64,000 bases of DNA from Pullulanibacillus camelliae (GTDB lineage: Bacteria > Bacillota > Bacilli > Bacillales > Sporolactobacillaceae), in contig NZ_BMIR01000015.1 in the NCBI RefSeq assembly GCF_014642655.1, positions 1 through 64,000 on the forward strand, in the 5' to 3' direction. Positions 17,340 to 28,830 of this stretch are shown in pieces. The notes beneath the pieces are model-generated. The model was not told the origin of the DNA. It saw only the letters and a list, made by a program, of their open reading frames with translations, and made no database searches. A program made the position numbers and the translations under genes. The first letter of the stretch is position 1, and each line of letters begins with the position of its first letter.

Positions 17340-17485
17340 AGTACAAACCTCACTGACTTAAGGATGACAATAGAGTGAAATTTTGATTGTCATCACCTGA
17401 GTCTTGCGGGCAGCCTGAGTGTGTGATTAAGACACTCACATCAGGACAGGCGTACGAAGAGGGGCAAGTCAAGTTTTTCTAATAT
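17340..17485 (+). repeat. dispersed repeat family B, degenerate copy
   Basis: It contains CACCTGAGTCTTGCGGGCAG, a GTGTGTGATT...CACATCAGGA hairpin and GCAAGTCAAGTTTTTCTAA, in the same order as the well-preserved copies near 21.9, 40.4 and 57.8 kb. It occupies most of the gap between rsgI and the next gene. Confidence 0.65.
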
Positions 17486-17503
17486 CAAAAATGGGGTGTC
17501 AGG

Positions 17504-17854
17504 ATGCTGATTGAAGCGTCAAAGGAATTTGTTGATGTCTTAGCAAAGAAAACTGTGTTTGAACCACTGTATAAAAAAAGAAATATTGTCGTTGCCTTAA
17601 AATGTGAAAATGAAGAGACGTGGATCGCGTTTCACGAAGGTCAGTGCAGTATATTAACAGAAAAGCCTGATACCGTTGATGTGCAAGTCGCGGGCAAAGC
17701 CACTTCACTCAGGGCACTGATGGATGGGAGCGAACGCTTGATGCTTTTAGAGGCAGAAGGACGCTTAGAGCTCAACGGCCACCTGCAAGATTTATTAGCG
17801 TTGGAATCATTATTTTTATTGACCGGAAAGCATTCGACATTATTTAAGCATTGA
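17504..17854 (+). CDS. SCP2 sterol-carrier-like domain protein
   Basis: A 116-residue single-domain protein. The pattern of a strand with WIAFHEGQCSILTEKPDTVD, then VQVAGKATSLRALMDGSERL and a C-terminal hydrophobic helix resembles the SCP2 fold, which binds lipids in a hydrophobic pocket. B. subtilis has a comparable small protein (YusD) in this neighbourhood. No signal peptide or membrane helix. ATG start behind GGGGTG. Family call is moderate; the ligand is unknown. Confidence 0.6.
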   Translation: MLIEASKEFVDVLAKKTVFEPLYKKRNIVVALKCENEETWIAFHEGQCSILTEKPDTVDVQVAGKATSLRALMDGSERLMLLEAEGRLELNGHLQDLLALESLFLLTGKHSTLFKH

Positions 17855-17868
17855 TTGCTGTAGACTTA

Positions 17869-17897
17869 TTGACACATATCTAATGTCCTGCTATAAT
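17869..17897 (+). promoter_or_regulatory. consensus sigma-A promoter of the metY-hom operon
   Basis: A perfect TTGACA and a perfect TATAAT are spaced by 17 bases. Transcription would start near 17904, about 38 bases before the first SAM riboswitch. A full-consensus promoter suits a unit controlled by premature termination instead of initiation. Confidence 0.9.
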
Positions 17898-17941
17898 TTT
17901 TTATTAATAACAATTGTTTAAATACTTGAATAAAGTATTCA

Positions 17942-18086
17942 CTTATCATGAGAGGTGGAGGGACTGGCCCAATGAAGCCCGGCAACCCCGAAGAGTTCAT
18001 TCGGAAGGTGCCAATTCCTTTCAAGCTTTGCTTGGTAGATAAGCGAGGGTCATCGATTCCATTCCTCTGTCTACCAGAGGTTTTTT
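17942..18086 (+). ncRNA. SAM-I (S-box) riboswitch 1 with terminator
   Basis: The aptamer has the S-box core AGAGGTGGAGGGACTGGCCC, ATGAAGCCCGGCAACC and AAGGTGCCAATTCC, closed by P1 (CTTATC at 17942 with GATAAG at 18038). The expression platform is visible: terminator CCTCTG/CAGAGG followed by six T residues (18064-18086), and an alternative antiterminator in which GGTAGA (18035) pairs with TCTACC (18071). SAM binding stabilises P1 and so termination. First of two in series. Confidence 0.96.
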
Positions 18087-18115
18087 ATTTTTCATTAAAG
18101 CAATTACATAGGACA

Positions 18116-18272
18116 CTCTTATCGAGAGAGGTGGAGGGACTGGCCCGATGAAGCCCGGCAACCTCTGAATGGACTACCATTCGGAAAGGTGCCAAATCCT
18201 GCAGGTAATCATGCCTGACAGATAAGAGCGGTGTGACAGCCACTCTTATCTCAAACGGGATAAGGGTTTTTT
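18116..18272 (+). ncRNA. SAM-I (S-box) riboswitch 2 with terminator
   Basis: A second complete aptamer with the same core (AGAGGTGGAGGGACTGGCCC, ATGAAGCCCGGCAACC, AAGGTGCCAAATCC). P1 is CTCTTATC (18116) with GATAAGAG (18221). The antiterminator forms when GATAAGAG pairs instead with CTCTTATC at 18243, and the terminator pairs that copy with GGATAAGGG before six T residues. It begins 30 bases after the first riboswitch ends, in the same transcript, so both must read through for metY-hom to be expressed. Confidence 0.96.
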
Positions 18273-18299
18273 ATTGTCCGCATCGCTGAAGAGTAAATT

Positions 18300-18475
18300 T
18301 AGACGGGGACTTTCGTCATTAAGGCTTAATGACCTGCATCAAGAGTGCTAAGCGAAGCAAGTCAAGCCTTCTTTATTGGGCTTTAGTTCCTATAGAGTGT
18401 TAGAAATTTTATAAGAGCAAAATTTGACTTTCGCTCATTTGCGATAGCCAGGTTTTTCTAAATATTTAATAAGCC
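18300..18475 (+). repeat. degenerate family-B repeat in the metY leader
   Basis: Words such as ACTTTCGTCATTAAGGCTTA, TGCTAAGCGAAGCAAGTCAAG and GACTTTCGCTCATTTGCGAT resemble the repeat B core, but much drifted. It separates the second riboswitch terminator from metY by over 200 bases. The assignment is tentative. Confidence 0.4.
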
Positions 18476-18500
18476 AATATTAGTAGGGAGAGTGTGAAAA

Positions 18501-19799
18501 ATGGGGCAATTAGATCATTTAGGTTTGGAGACGTTAGCCGTTCATGGTGGCCAGGAGCCTGATCCGGTCACGGGGGCACGGGCTGTGCCTATTTATCAGA
18601 CAACATCTTATAATTTTCGTGATACAGATCATGCACAAAAATTGTTTGCATTAGAAGAACCAGGAAATATTTATACACGAATTATGAATCCGACCACGGA
18701 TGTGCTGGAAAAACGAATTGCGTTGTTGGAAAGAGGAGTTGGCGCTTTAGCAACGTCCTCAGGAATGGCCGCTATTACTCTTGCTATTTTAAACATTGCC
18801 CATGCGGGTGATCATATTGTGGCAGCAACTGACTTATATGGTGGAACCTATAATTTATTCGCAACCACCTTACCTAACTATGGCATAGACGTTACCTTTG
18901 TAGACTCTACCAACCCTGATCATTTTAAAGCAGCGATTCAACCCAATACAAAAGCGCTTTATGGAGAAATCATTGGGAACCCAAGTCTTAATGTCCTTGA
19001 TATCGAAAACGTTGCGGACATTGCACATGAAGCAGGCATTCCACTTATTGTGGATAGCACGTTTGCGACTCCATACGTATGTCGCCCGATCGAATGGGGA
19101 GCAGATATTGTAATTCATTCGGCAACGAAATGGATAGGCGGACATGGCACTTCCATTGGAGGACTGGTTATTGATGGCGGGAAGTTTGATTGGAATAACC
19201 CAAAATTCCCTGGATTTATTGAGCCTGATGAGAGTTACCACGGCATTCGCTACGCTCAAGATATTGGAGAGGCTGCTTTTATAACGAAGCTTCGTGTCCA
19301 GTTATTAAGAGATGTTGGGGCGAGCTTAAGTCCATTAAACGCCTTTTTGATTTTACAAGGATTAGAGACGCTGCATCTTAGAATAACAGCCCACAACCGC
19401 AATGCCGAAAAGGTGGTTGAATTCTTACAAGCGCATCCACAAGTCGAATGGGTGTCCCATCCAAGTCTTAAAGCGCATCCTTCCCATGCTTTAGCAGAAA
19501 AGTATTTTGATAAGGCTTATGGCTCTATTGTCATTTTTGGGATTAAAGGAGGAAGAGAGGCTGGAAGAAAAGTGATTGATTCAGTTTCTTTATGGTCTCA
19601 TTTAGCGAATGTAGGTGATGCTAAGTCACTGATCATTCATCCTGCATCCACAACGCATCAACAGTTGAATGCTGAAGATTTATTGAAAACAGGGGTTACT
19701 GAGGACTTGATCCGTTTATCAGTAGGCATTGAATCTGTTGAGGATCTCATTCGTGATTTAAAGCAAGCCTTTGAACAGAATGCTGTTGTGAATGGATAG
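18501..19799 (+). CDS. metY: O-acetylhomoserine sulfhydrylase (homocysteine synthase)
   Basis: PLP enzyme that makes homocysteine from O-acetylhomoserine and sulfide, with acetate released. The Cys/Met metabolism fold is clear from [20 protein letters not shown] and [20 protein letters not shown]; Lys210 in [11 protein letters not shown] is the PLP lysine. The 432-residue length and the insertion after the PLP site ([18 protein letters not shown]) identify MetY, not the shorter MetB/MetC. It lies downstream of two SAM riboswitches and is followed by hom, which supplies homoserine. The acetylating enzyme MetX is not in this window. Confidence 0.92.
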   Translation: MGQLDHLGLETLAVHGGQEPDPVTGARAVPIYQTTSYNFRDTDHAQKLFALEEPGNIYTRIMNPTTDVLEKRIALLERGVGALATSSGMAAITLAILNIAHAGDHIVAATDLYGGTYNLFATTLPNYGIDVTFVDSTNPDHFKAAIQPNTKALYGEIIGNPSLNVLDIENVADIAHEAGIPLIVDSTFATPYVCRPIEWGADIVIHSATKWIGGHGTSIGGLVIDGGKFDWNNPKFPGFIEPDESYHGIRYAQDIGEAAFITKLRVQLLRDVGASLSPLNAFLILQGLETLHLRITAHNRNAEKVVEFLQAHPQVEWVSHPSLKAHPSHALAEKYFDKAYGSIVIFGIKGGREAGRKVIDSVSLWSHLANVGDAKSLIIHPASTTHQQLNAEDLLKTGVTEDLIRLSVGIESVEDLIRDLKQAFEQNAVVNG

Positions 19800-19834
19800 G
19801 TAAAGAAGGCGGGATGAAGGTTAGGAGGATGAGG

Positions 19835-20851
19835 ATGGCCATCAATGTAGCCTTAATTGGGTTCGGAACAGTGGGCTCGAGTGTTTATCAATTGATCCAA
19901 TCGCGTCAAGAGAAACTTCGGGTACTGTTAGGTCAAGAGATAAAAGTGACAGACATCGTGATTAAAAACTTGAATAAAACCAGAAGGGTTGCACATGATG
20001 TTCGACTGACTAATAGCTTTGAAAAGGTTTTAGCTACAGAGCGTATCGATGTGGTGATTGAAGCTATTGTAGGGGTTGAACCTGCTTGTACTTATATTGA
20101 GCAAGCGTTAAAACAAGGCATCCCTGTGATTACGGCAAATAAGGCCCTTTTTGCACACAAGGGAAGTGTTCTGAAGCACCTCGCTGAAAAACATCAAACG
20201 GGGATTGGTTACGAGGCGACAGTGGCAGGAGGCATTCCAATAATCAGAACCTTACTCGAACTGATGAGTATTAATCATATTTCTAAAGTTGAAGGGATTT
20301 TTAATGGAACAGCCAATTATATACTTACAGATATGCGCGTCAACAATCGACAATTTGCTGAGTCGTTAAAGCTTGCCCAATCATTAGGATATGCTGAGCT
20401 GGATCCTGATAATGATATAAAAGGCATAGATGCCTTTTATAAGCTTATGATTTTATGCGAGACTATTTTTAAACAAAGCCCTGAGTGGAACGACGTCTCT
20501 GTGACGGGGATAGATCAGATTACCCCACTAGATATTGAGGTAGAAGCCCTTAGAGATAAACGATACAAATTGATTGCTGAGGCTCAGTATAACTCAGATG
20601 GTTCATTGCATGCTGAGGTCGGACCTAAACTTATTGATAATGAACACCCATTATATGGGGTGGAAGGTGTAGAAAATGCGGTAACCATTCATTCTGATTT
20701 ATTGGGTGCGTTGACTTTAAAGGGTCCAGGGGCAGGTGGTGAGGCGACAGCAAGCGCGATTTTTAGTGATTTGCTAGCTCTGTTTACTCAAAACTCAAAG
20801 AGCAAAGCTTCGGACGCTTTTAAACCTGTGACATCCGCATCAAATGTATGA
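19835..20851 (+). CDS. hom: homoserine dehydrogenase, short form
   Basis: Reduces aspartate semialdehyde to homoserine. The N-terminal NAD(P)-binding motif is ALIGFGTVGSSV; NKALFAHKG and the catalytic-domain signature GIPIIRTLLELM...VEGIFNGTANYILTDM follow. ATG 19835 stands six bases after AGGAGG; earlier in-frame ATGs lie in or before that site. At 338 residues it ends after the catalytic domain and lacks the C-terminal ACT domain of B. subtilis Hom (about 430), so amino-acid feedback is not expected. It overlaps in function with metY, 35 bases upstream, and shares the SAM-controlled transcript. Confidence 0.88.
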   Translation: MAINVALIGFGTVGSSVYQLIQSRQEKLRVLLGQEIKVTDIVIKNLNKTRRVAHDVRLTNSFEKVLATERIDVVIEAIVGVEPACTYIEQALKQGIPVITANKALFAHKGSVLKHLAEKHQTGIGYEATVAGGIPIIRTLLELMSINHISKVEGIFNGTANYILTDMRVNNRQFAESLKLAQSLGYAELDPDNDIKGIDAFYKLMILCETIFKQSPEWNDVSVTGIDQITPLDIEVEALRDKRYKLIAEAQYNSDGSLHAEVGPKLIDNEHPLYGVEGVENAVTIHSDLLGALTLKGPGAGGEATASAIFSDLLALFTQNSKSKASDAFKPVTSASNV

Positions 20852-20875
20852 AAAGGAACATCCATTATCAATTAT

Positions 20876-20922
20876 AACAAAGATTTTCTCAATTATGAGG
20901 AAGTCTTTGTTTTTCTTTTTTT
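20876..20922 (+). terminator. terminator of the metY-hom operon
   Basis: AACAAAGA and TCTTTGTT pair, with an inner CTC/GAG, followed by a long T-rich run. Confidence 0.85.
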
Positions 20923-21127
20923 AACAAGCCCGTCATTAAGGCAATGAATAGAAGTGTCCTCGGTGCAATTGGCAACTAAATTGTACTGGTTATTAGAAAA
21001 AAGACGGTGTTCAAAGGATAATTCTTCCTATGTAGGTGTTAAATGTGCTTTCTCCTTAAAAGCACGAATATAGGGGAAAGGGTGAAGGGGAATATAAGAG
21101 CACTTACATTGAAATGGAGGGTTTGGA

Positions 21128-21502
21128 ATGACAGAAAAAAGTGATGAGCCGATTTCTTTGTCAGAAGCCATTTTGTATGATTATAAAGAGGGCATAGAAG
21201 ACATGAATAAAAAAATGCCGGTGCTCGGTGATGCTTATCAAGCATTTCAGGCGGCATGTTTTGAAGAGGGACAATTATCAAAGAAGGTAAAGCAGCTTAT
21301 TGCTTTGGGCATTAGCATTGGCTCTCAAGATGAATATGCTATGGTTTATCATACTAAGGGCTGTATGGATCAGGGATGTACAGCGGAAGAAATTTTTGAA
21401 ACCATAGGTGTCGCTGCTGCTTTTGGTGGCGGGGGAGCGATGAGTCAAGGGGTGACCATTGTTCAACAAGCGATGGAAGAAATGGGTTCCATCAATCATT
21501 AA
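21128..21502 (+). CDS. carboxymuconolactone decarboxylase (CMD/AhpD-like) family protein
   Basis: A 124-residue all-helical protein. LSKKVKQLIALGISIGSQDEYAMVYH, then GCTAEEIFETIGVAAAFGGG fits the CMD fold. The AhpD-type peroxidase motif CxxCxxxH is not kept: the two Cys positions are Asp and Ala (DEYAMVYH), while the His stays. Two other Cys follow in GCMDQGC. Thus it is probably not an AhpD peroxidase reductase. The start ATG follows GGAGGG. Single gene between the metY-hom terminator and a tiny gene; substrate unknown. Confidence 0.75.
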   Translation: MTEKSDEPISLSEAILYDYKEGIEDMNKKMPVLGDAYQAFQAACFEEGQLSKKVKQLIALGISIGSQDEYAMVYHTKGCMDQGCTAEEIFETIGVAAAFGGGGAMSQGVTIVQQAMEEMGSINH

Positions 21503-21737
21503 GCGATGTTTTTTCCTTTGTATAATGAGATAACAGGCTCTAAATAAGAGGAAATGGCAGGAATTCTATATCTCAGCATTGAGTTGAAGTGCCAGAGAAT
21601 AATCTGACGATTTCTTAGAAGGTTTTGCGGAATATGCGAATTGCTGATCACTATGGAAAGTGCTATCCTATCCAGTGTAAATAAAAGAAAGGGATGGTAT
21701 TATCCATAGTTCGATTAGCGTTCGCCATACCAGTGAA

Positions 21738-21878
21738 ATGGAAAAGGCACTGCAACAAAGTCATGGGATGAGTTATGCAGAGTATCAGCGCAATCTTGAC
21801 AAAAGAATTGAAGTAGAAAAGGCACGTGAGAAGAGTTACATGGAAAGTGCTCGAATCGTATTAGAAGCCAATAAATAA
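21738..21878 (+). CDS. tiny charged protein, unknown
   Basis: A 46-residue, highly charged, probably helical peptide (MEKALQQSHGMSYAEYQRNL...EKAREKSYMESARIVLEANK). It is bounded by a good terminator. ATG 21738 has no clear ribosome binding site. The frame stays open back to 21681 and a GGGATGG sits just ahead of an in-frame ATT at 21699, giving IIHSSISVRHTSE as an extension, so initiation at a non-standard codon is possible. I do not recognise the family. Confidence 0.5.
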   Translation: MEKALQQSHGMSYAEYQRNLDKRIEVEKAREKSYMESARIVLEANK

Positions 21879-21898
21879 ATGGAAAAAGAAAGTTCGTG

Positions 21899-21936
21899 GA
21901 AATCAGCTCTTTTTATTCGAGCTGATTTCTTTTTTA
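21899..21936 (+). terminator. terminator after the tiny gene
   Basis: GAAATCAGCTC and GAGCTGATTTC form an 11-bp stem followed by seven T residues. Confidence 0.9.
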
Positions 21937-22094
21937 TACTATCAGCATTTATAACTTCGCTGACGCTCATAAAGGAAGAGCGTATAAGTGTCACTTTGAC
22001 TTTCGCCACCTGAGGCTTGCGGGCACCCTAAGCGTGTGATTTGCAAAAATCACATCAAGAGTACCAGTGAAGTGGTGTAAGCCGAGTTTTCTAA
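21937..22094 (+). repeat. dispersed repeat family B, well-preserved copy
   Basis: About 160 bp: ACTATCAGCATTTATAACTT, CGCTGACGCTCATAAAGGAA, GAGCGTATAAGTGTCACTTT, GCCACCTGAGGCTTGCGGGC, GTGTGATTTGCAAAAATCAC (a hairpin) and AAGTGGTGTAAGCCGAGTTT. Copies at 40.4 and 57.8 kb align along the whole length. Here it abuts a family-A repeat directly. Confidence 0.85.
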
Positions 22095-22408
22095 AAAGAA
22101 AGTATAAAATTTCTGACCATGAGGACGGTGCGCGATTCCGCTCTCAGGCCGCTCGCTTTCCACGGGGGAGTGGTAAGCCTCCTCGCGCCTTCGCACTGCT
22201 AAGGTCTTATCGATCTCCCACTTCCCGCAGGACTCTAGTCTCCGCATCATGAGTCAGCGGCGCCCGCGGAACATACGATTTTAGAGTGTTCCGAATCTCG
22301 CGCCTTGCGCTCCCATCCACTTGACCAGGCAACGAAGCCTCTTTCATATTGGCTGATGCTCACTACTAAGGACAAGGACCGGGCATGCTCTTCGCCCGGT
22401 TTTTCTTA
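22095..22408 (+). repeat. dispersed repeat family A, long full-length copy
   Basis: It begins AAAGAAAGTATAAAATTTCT and ends in the CCGGGC...GCCCGGTTTTTCT hairpin. It includes the internal segment GGGGGAGTGGTAAGCCTCCT...CTAAGGTCTTATCGATCTCCC that the 14.6-kb copy lacks. The copy at 36.9 kb is its near-identical partner in opposite orientation. A minus-strand frame starting MMRRLESC arises from the repeat and is not a gene. Confidence 0.87.
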
Positions 22409-22870
22409 TAAAAGGAAGAGTGAATATGTTCAGGCTTTGCCTATGTTCTAACGTCAAAATGTATAACTTTGTGGAAGACCTTATAAGTTCGGCTTTTGGC
22501 TTTCGTCACCTAAGGCTTGGCGACATCCTTAGTGTGTAATTTGAAAAGTCACATCGGAGGCCCAAAAGATACCCCCACCTAATGTGTGAGTGCAAATAGG
22601 CACAGCAGGCTGGGCTTAGTGAAGCGATGAAGTATCAGCAGAGTTTTTAACCTGAGGTTTGCTGAAAATTTTCTTTACTTCAGAAAGGATAAGCAGGCCT
22701 ACAGATTAAGGAGAGCTTTTAGAAAAATAATTCTTGCAGAAAAGCACGCGGCAGGGTGTAGCAAGGCACAAAAATGCACGAGCTTTTGTACCATCCTATT
22801 GTATAATCGTGCTTGAGACGCTTAATTATTTTTATCCTTTAAAAAGGAGAGGCTATATATGCGTTATAAC
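22409..22870. other. gene-free stretch before the suf operon with degenerate repeat B
   Basis: The first half (about 22440-22660) again resembles family B (AAGTTCGGCTTTTGGCTTTCG, CACCTAAGGCTTGGCGACAT, AGTGTGTAATTTG, GGGCTTAGTGAAGCGATGAA). The second half has no repeat match. At 22859 a ribosome binding site (AAAGGAGAGG) precedes a six-codon frame ATG CGT TAT AAC TTG ATT TGA, which may be chance. I see no other gene or RNA. Confidence 0.5.
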
Positions 22871-22899
22871 TTGATTTGAAGTAAGTATTAGATTAGAAT
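22871..22899 (+). promoter_or_regulatory. candidate promoter of the suf operon
   Basis: TTGATT and TAGAAT are separated by 17 bases, about 70 bases upstream of sufC. It is a moderate match to the sigma-A consensus and the only good one in this gap. Confidence 0.5.
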
Positions 22900-22968
22900 G
22901 ATACTAGATTGAGAATTGTATCCACTTGGGGACACAATAGAATTTATTAGAAAACTGGAGGTTATAGC

Positions 22969-23754
22969 ATGTCTACACCGACTCTTAAGATTGAGAATCT
23001 TCATGTTGCAATTGAAGGTAAGGAAATCGTCAAAGGTTTCAACCTTGAAATAAATGGTGGTGAAATCCACGCGGTTATGGGACCAAATGGTACGGGTAAG
23101 TCCACGCTCGCTTCTGCATTAATGGGGCATCCTAAATATGAAATTACAGAAGGTACTGTTACATTTGAAGGACAAGACTTGCTTGAAATGGAAGTCGATG
23201 AAAGAGCACGTGCGGGTTTATTCCTTGCCATGCAATATCCAAGCGAAATTAGTGGTGTAACTAACGCGGATTTCTTGCGAACAGCGATCAATGCTCGCCG
23301 TGAGGAAGGCGACGAAATCCCATTGATGAAATTTATCAAAACACTGGATAAGAAAATGGATACTCTTGATATGGGGGAAGAATTTGCGCAACGCTATCTT
23401 AATGAAGGCTTTTCCGGTGGGGAGAAAAAGCGCAATGAAATTCTTCAATTAATGATGCTTGAACCAAAGCTTGCTATTCTTGACGAAATTGACTCAGGGC
23501 TAGATATCGATGCGCTGAAAGTCGTTGCAAAAGGTGTCAATGAAATGCGCTCACCCAACTTTGGCTGCTTGATTATCACTCACTATCAAAGAATGCTTAA
23601 CTATATTAAGCCAGATAAAGTTCATGTGATGATGCAGGGACGTATTGTTAAATCCGGTGGTCCTGAACTTGCAGAAAGACTTGAAGCTGAAGGATACGAT
23701 GGACTCAAAAAAGAGTTAGGCATCGAAGACGAAACCGTAAATCAAGAAGCGTAA
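22969..23754 (+). CDS. sufC: Fe-S assembly ATPase SufC
   Basis: Cytosolic ABC-type ATPase that powers the SufBCD scaffold for iron-sulfur cluster assembly. Walker A is GPNGTGKST, the signature is FSGGEKKRNEIL and Walker B is LAILDEIDSGLD. The 261-residue protein has no membrane partner domain. ATG behind GGAGG. It opens the operon sufC-sufD-sufS-sufU-sufB, the standard order in Bacillales, which is the main essential Fe-S system there. Confidence 0.97.
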   Translation: MSTPTLKIENLHVAIEGKEIVKGFNLEINGGEIHAVMGPNGTGKSTLASALMGHPKYEITEGTVTFEGQDLLEMEVDERARAGLFLAMQYPSEISGVTNADFLRTAINARREEGDEIPLMKFIKTLDKKMDTLDMGEEFAQRYLNEGFSGGEKKRNEILQLMMLEPKLAILDEIDSGLDIDALKVVAKGVNEMRSPNFGCLIITHYQRMLNYIKPDKVHVMMQGRIVKSGGPELAERLEAEGYDGLKKELGIEDETVNQEA

Positions 23755-23767
23755 GGAGGGATAACCT

Positions 23768-26737
<2,970 letters not shown>

Positions 26738-26819
26738 AATTTTGCCTTCACCTATGTTAAAATAGATTTATGAACAAAATAGAAGTGTCATCACCAATAC
26801 CCAAAGGAGGGGATTCCTC

Positions 26820-28217
26820 ATGGCAAAGAAAATGCCGGAAATCGGTGATTATAAATATGGATTTAGAGATAAAGACGTTTCTGTCTATCGTGCTGAACGT
26901 GGACTCACTAAAGAAGTGGTTGAAGATATCTCGCGCCGAAAAAATGAACCGAAATGGATGCTGGACTATCGTTTGAAAGCACTTGAGCACTTTTACAAGC
27001 GCCCAATGCCACAATGGGGCGGTAATTTAGACGATCTTAATTTCGATGATATTACGTATTATGTCAAGCCGTCCGAAAAATCTGGTCGTACATGGGATGA
27101 AGTACCAGAAGAGATCAAAAGAACCTTTGATAAGCTTGGTATTCCTGAAGCAGAACAAAAATATTTAGCAGGGGTTTCTGCTCAATACGAATCTGAAGTC
27201 GTTTATCACAGCATGAAAAAGGACCTTGAAGAAATGGGAATTGTCTTTAAAGACACAGACTCTGCTCTTCAAGAAAACGAGGAGCTTTTCAAGGAATACT
27301 TTGGTAAGGTCATTCCTTATGCGGATAATAAATTTGCTGCGTTAAACTCAGCAGTATGGTCTGGCGGCTCATTCATTTATGTTCCTAAAGGCGTGAAGTG
27401 TGAAACACCACTACAAGCTTATTTCCGGATTAATTCAGAGAATATGGGACAATTTGAAAGAACCTTGATCATCGTTGATGAGGGCGCGTCTGTTCACTAT
27501 GTTGAAGGCTGTACAGCTCCTGTCTATACAACGAACTCACTGCATAGTGCGGTTGTTGAAATCATCGTTAAAAAGGATGGCTATTGCCGTTATACCACCA
27601 TTCAAAACTGGGCGAATAACGTCTATAACCTTGTAACAAAGCGTGCTGTAGCTGAAGAAAATGCTACAATGGAATGGATTGATGGCAACATTGGTTCGAA
27701 ATTAACGATGAAATATCCATCGATCCTGCTGAAGGGTGAAGGCGCACGTGGGAATACACTTTCCATTGCCATTGCCGGTAAAGGACAGCACCAACATGCT
27801 GGTGCGAAGATGGAACACCTGGCACCCAATACCTCATCAACGATTGTATCTAAATCCATCTCTCGTGGTGGCGGTAAGGTCACTTATCTTGGTAAAGTAC
27901 ATTTTGGACGTAAAGCGTCTAACTCACGCTCGAACGTTGAATGTGATACGTTGATTATGGATAATGAATCCACTTCGGATACGATTCCATACAATGAAAT
28001 CAACAACGAGAATATTTCTCTTGAACACGAAGCCAAGGTTTCTAAGGTTTCTGAAGAGCAATTGTTTTACCTAATGAGCCGCGGTGTTACCGAACAAGAA
28101 GCAACAGAGATGATCGTCATGGGCTTTATCGAACCATTTACAAAAGAATTACCAATGGAATATGCCGTTGAGATGAACCGTTTAATCAAGTTTGAAATGG
28201 AAGGGTCAATCGGCTAA
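26820..28217 (+). CDS. sufB: Fe-S cluster assembly protein SufB
   Basis: Main scaffold subunit of SufBCD. The conserved core is [20 protein letters not shown], then [20 protein letters not shown] and [20 protein letters not shown], with the cluster-related region [14 protein letters not shown] at the end. It has 465 residues. It lies 82 bases after sufU with its own AAAGGAGG; I found no convincing internal promoter in the gap, so it is probably transcribed with the rest. A terminator follows at once. Confidence 0.97.
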   Translation: MAKKMPEIGDYKYGFRDKDVSVYRAERGLTKEVVEDISRRKNEPKWMLDYRLKALEHFYKRPMPQWGGNLDDLNFDDITYYVKPSEKSGRTWDEVPEEIKRTFDKLGIPEAEQKYLAGVSAQYESEVVYHSMKKDLEEMGIVFKDTDSALQENEELFKEYFGKVIPYADNKFAALNSAVWSGGSFIYVPKGVKCETPLQAYFRINSENMGQFERTLIIVDEGASVHYVEGCTAPVYTTNSLHSAVVEIIVKKDGYCRYTTIQNWANNVYNLVTKRAVAEENATMEWIDGNIGSKLTMKYPSILLKGEGARGNTLSIAIAGKGQHQHAGAKMEHLAPNTSSTIVSKSISRGGGKVTYLGKVHFGRKASNSRSNVECDTLIMDNESTSDTIPYNEINNENISLEHEAKVSKVSEEQLFYLMSRGVTEQEATEMIVMGFIEPFTKELPMEYAVEMNRLIKFEMEGSIG

Positions 28218-28223
28218 TATGTT

Positions 28224-28251
28224 AAAACCCCCAATTGTACTGGGGGTTTTT
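28224..28251 (+). terminator. terminator of the suf operon
   Basis: AAACCCCCA... and ...TGGGGGTTT form the stem, followed by T residues, just after the sufB stop. Confidence 0.88.
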
Positions 28252-28386
28252 GTGAGTATTATCGATTTTGTGCCGATTCGGTTTTATTCCTTTTTGTTAG
28301 GAGGCAAACTTTTGAAGCTCGCCTTCTTTGGTTTAATGCTCCGATAAATTAATCAATGTTTTTATGTTACAGAAATAGCCAATAAG

Positions 28387-28424
28387 AGACCGCTTGGGGG
28401 AAAGGATCCCTGGGCGGTCTTTTT
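28387..28424 (+). terminator. isolated terminator-like hairpin between suf and spl
   Basis: AGACCGC pairs with GCGGTCT (inner GGGGGA/TCCCTG adds pairing), followed by five T residues. No credible gene precedes it within 130 bases, so it may end a short non-coding transcript or catch read-through from suf. Confidence 0.6.
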
Positions 28425-28575
28425 ATGGATCATTCCTACCACTCCTGAAGCTTAAAATCAATATGAGAGAAGGGGGGCAATTTTTTTTCAACCACTCGAC
28501 TACAGTATCATAAATATTTCCTAGAGCGATGAGAGATAATGGGGGTAAGACATATTATAGAAATTAGGTGAATGT

Positions 28576-28830
28576 ATGAGCAATCAGTCTTACAGAGCTG
28601 GAGAAGTCGTTTATGTGATGTACCGCAATCCGCATGCGCAAAGTGTCGCAAACGTGCAAGAGGCAGCAGTCGTTGAAGACCCAGACCACCCAGGAGAGCT
28701 TTGCCTGTTTATTTATGATACCTATTACCCTTTGTCTGAAGAGATCGCTATTTATCAAACAAAAGAAGAAGCTGAGGCGGTGTATCAGGAATACTTTGGA
28801 GATGATCAAGAGGAAGATGTCCATGGGTAA
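28576..28830 (+). CDS. splA: spore photoproduct lyase operon regulator SplA
   Basis: An 84-residue small acidic protein preceding splB, as in B. subtilis splAB, where SplA modulates expression of the operon in the forespore. It has RAGEVVYVMYRNPHAQSVAN and PDHPGELCLFIYDTYYPLSE. The last eight bases overlap the splB start, so translation is coupled. A CATATTA box about 20 bases upstream resembles a sigma-G -10, but the -35 is not convincing. Confidence 0.85.
   Translation: MSNQSYRAGEVVYVMYRNPHAQSVANVQEAAVVEDPDHPGELCLFIYDTYYPLSEEIAIYQTKEEAEAVYQEYFGDDQEEDVHG

Noticed and set aside
21128-21502. AhpD-type alkylhydroperoxidase
   Set aside because: The two cysteines of the CxxC peroxidase motif are replaced by Asp and Ala.
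22050-22250. Pair of similar frames (MMRRLESCG... and MMRRLDSCG... near 37.1 kb) that look like a conserved small protein
   Set aside because: Both lie in family-A repeats and resemble each other because the DNA is repeated. No ribosome binding site was found.
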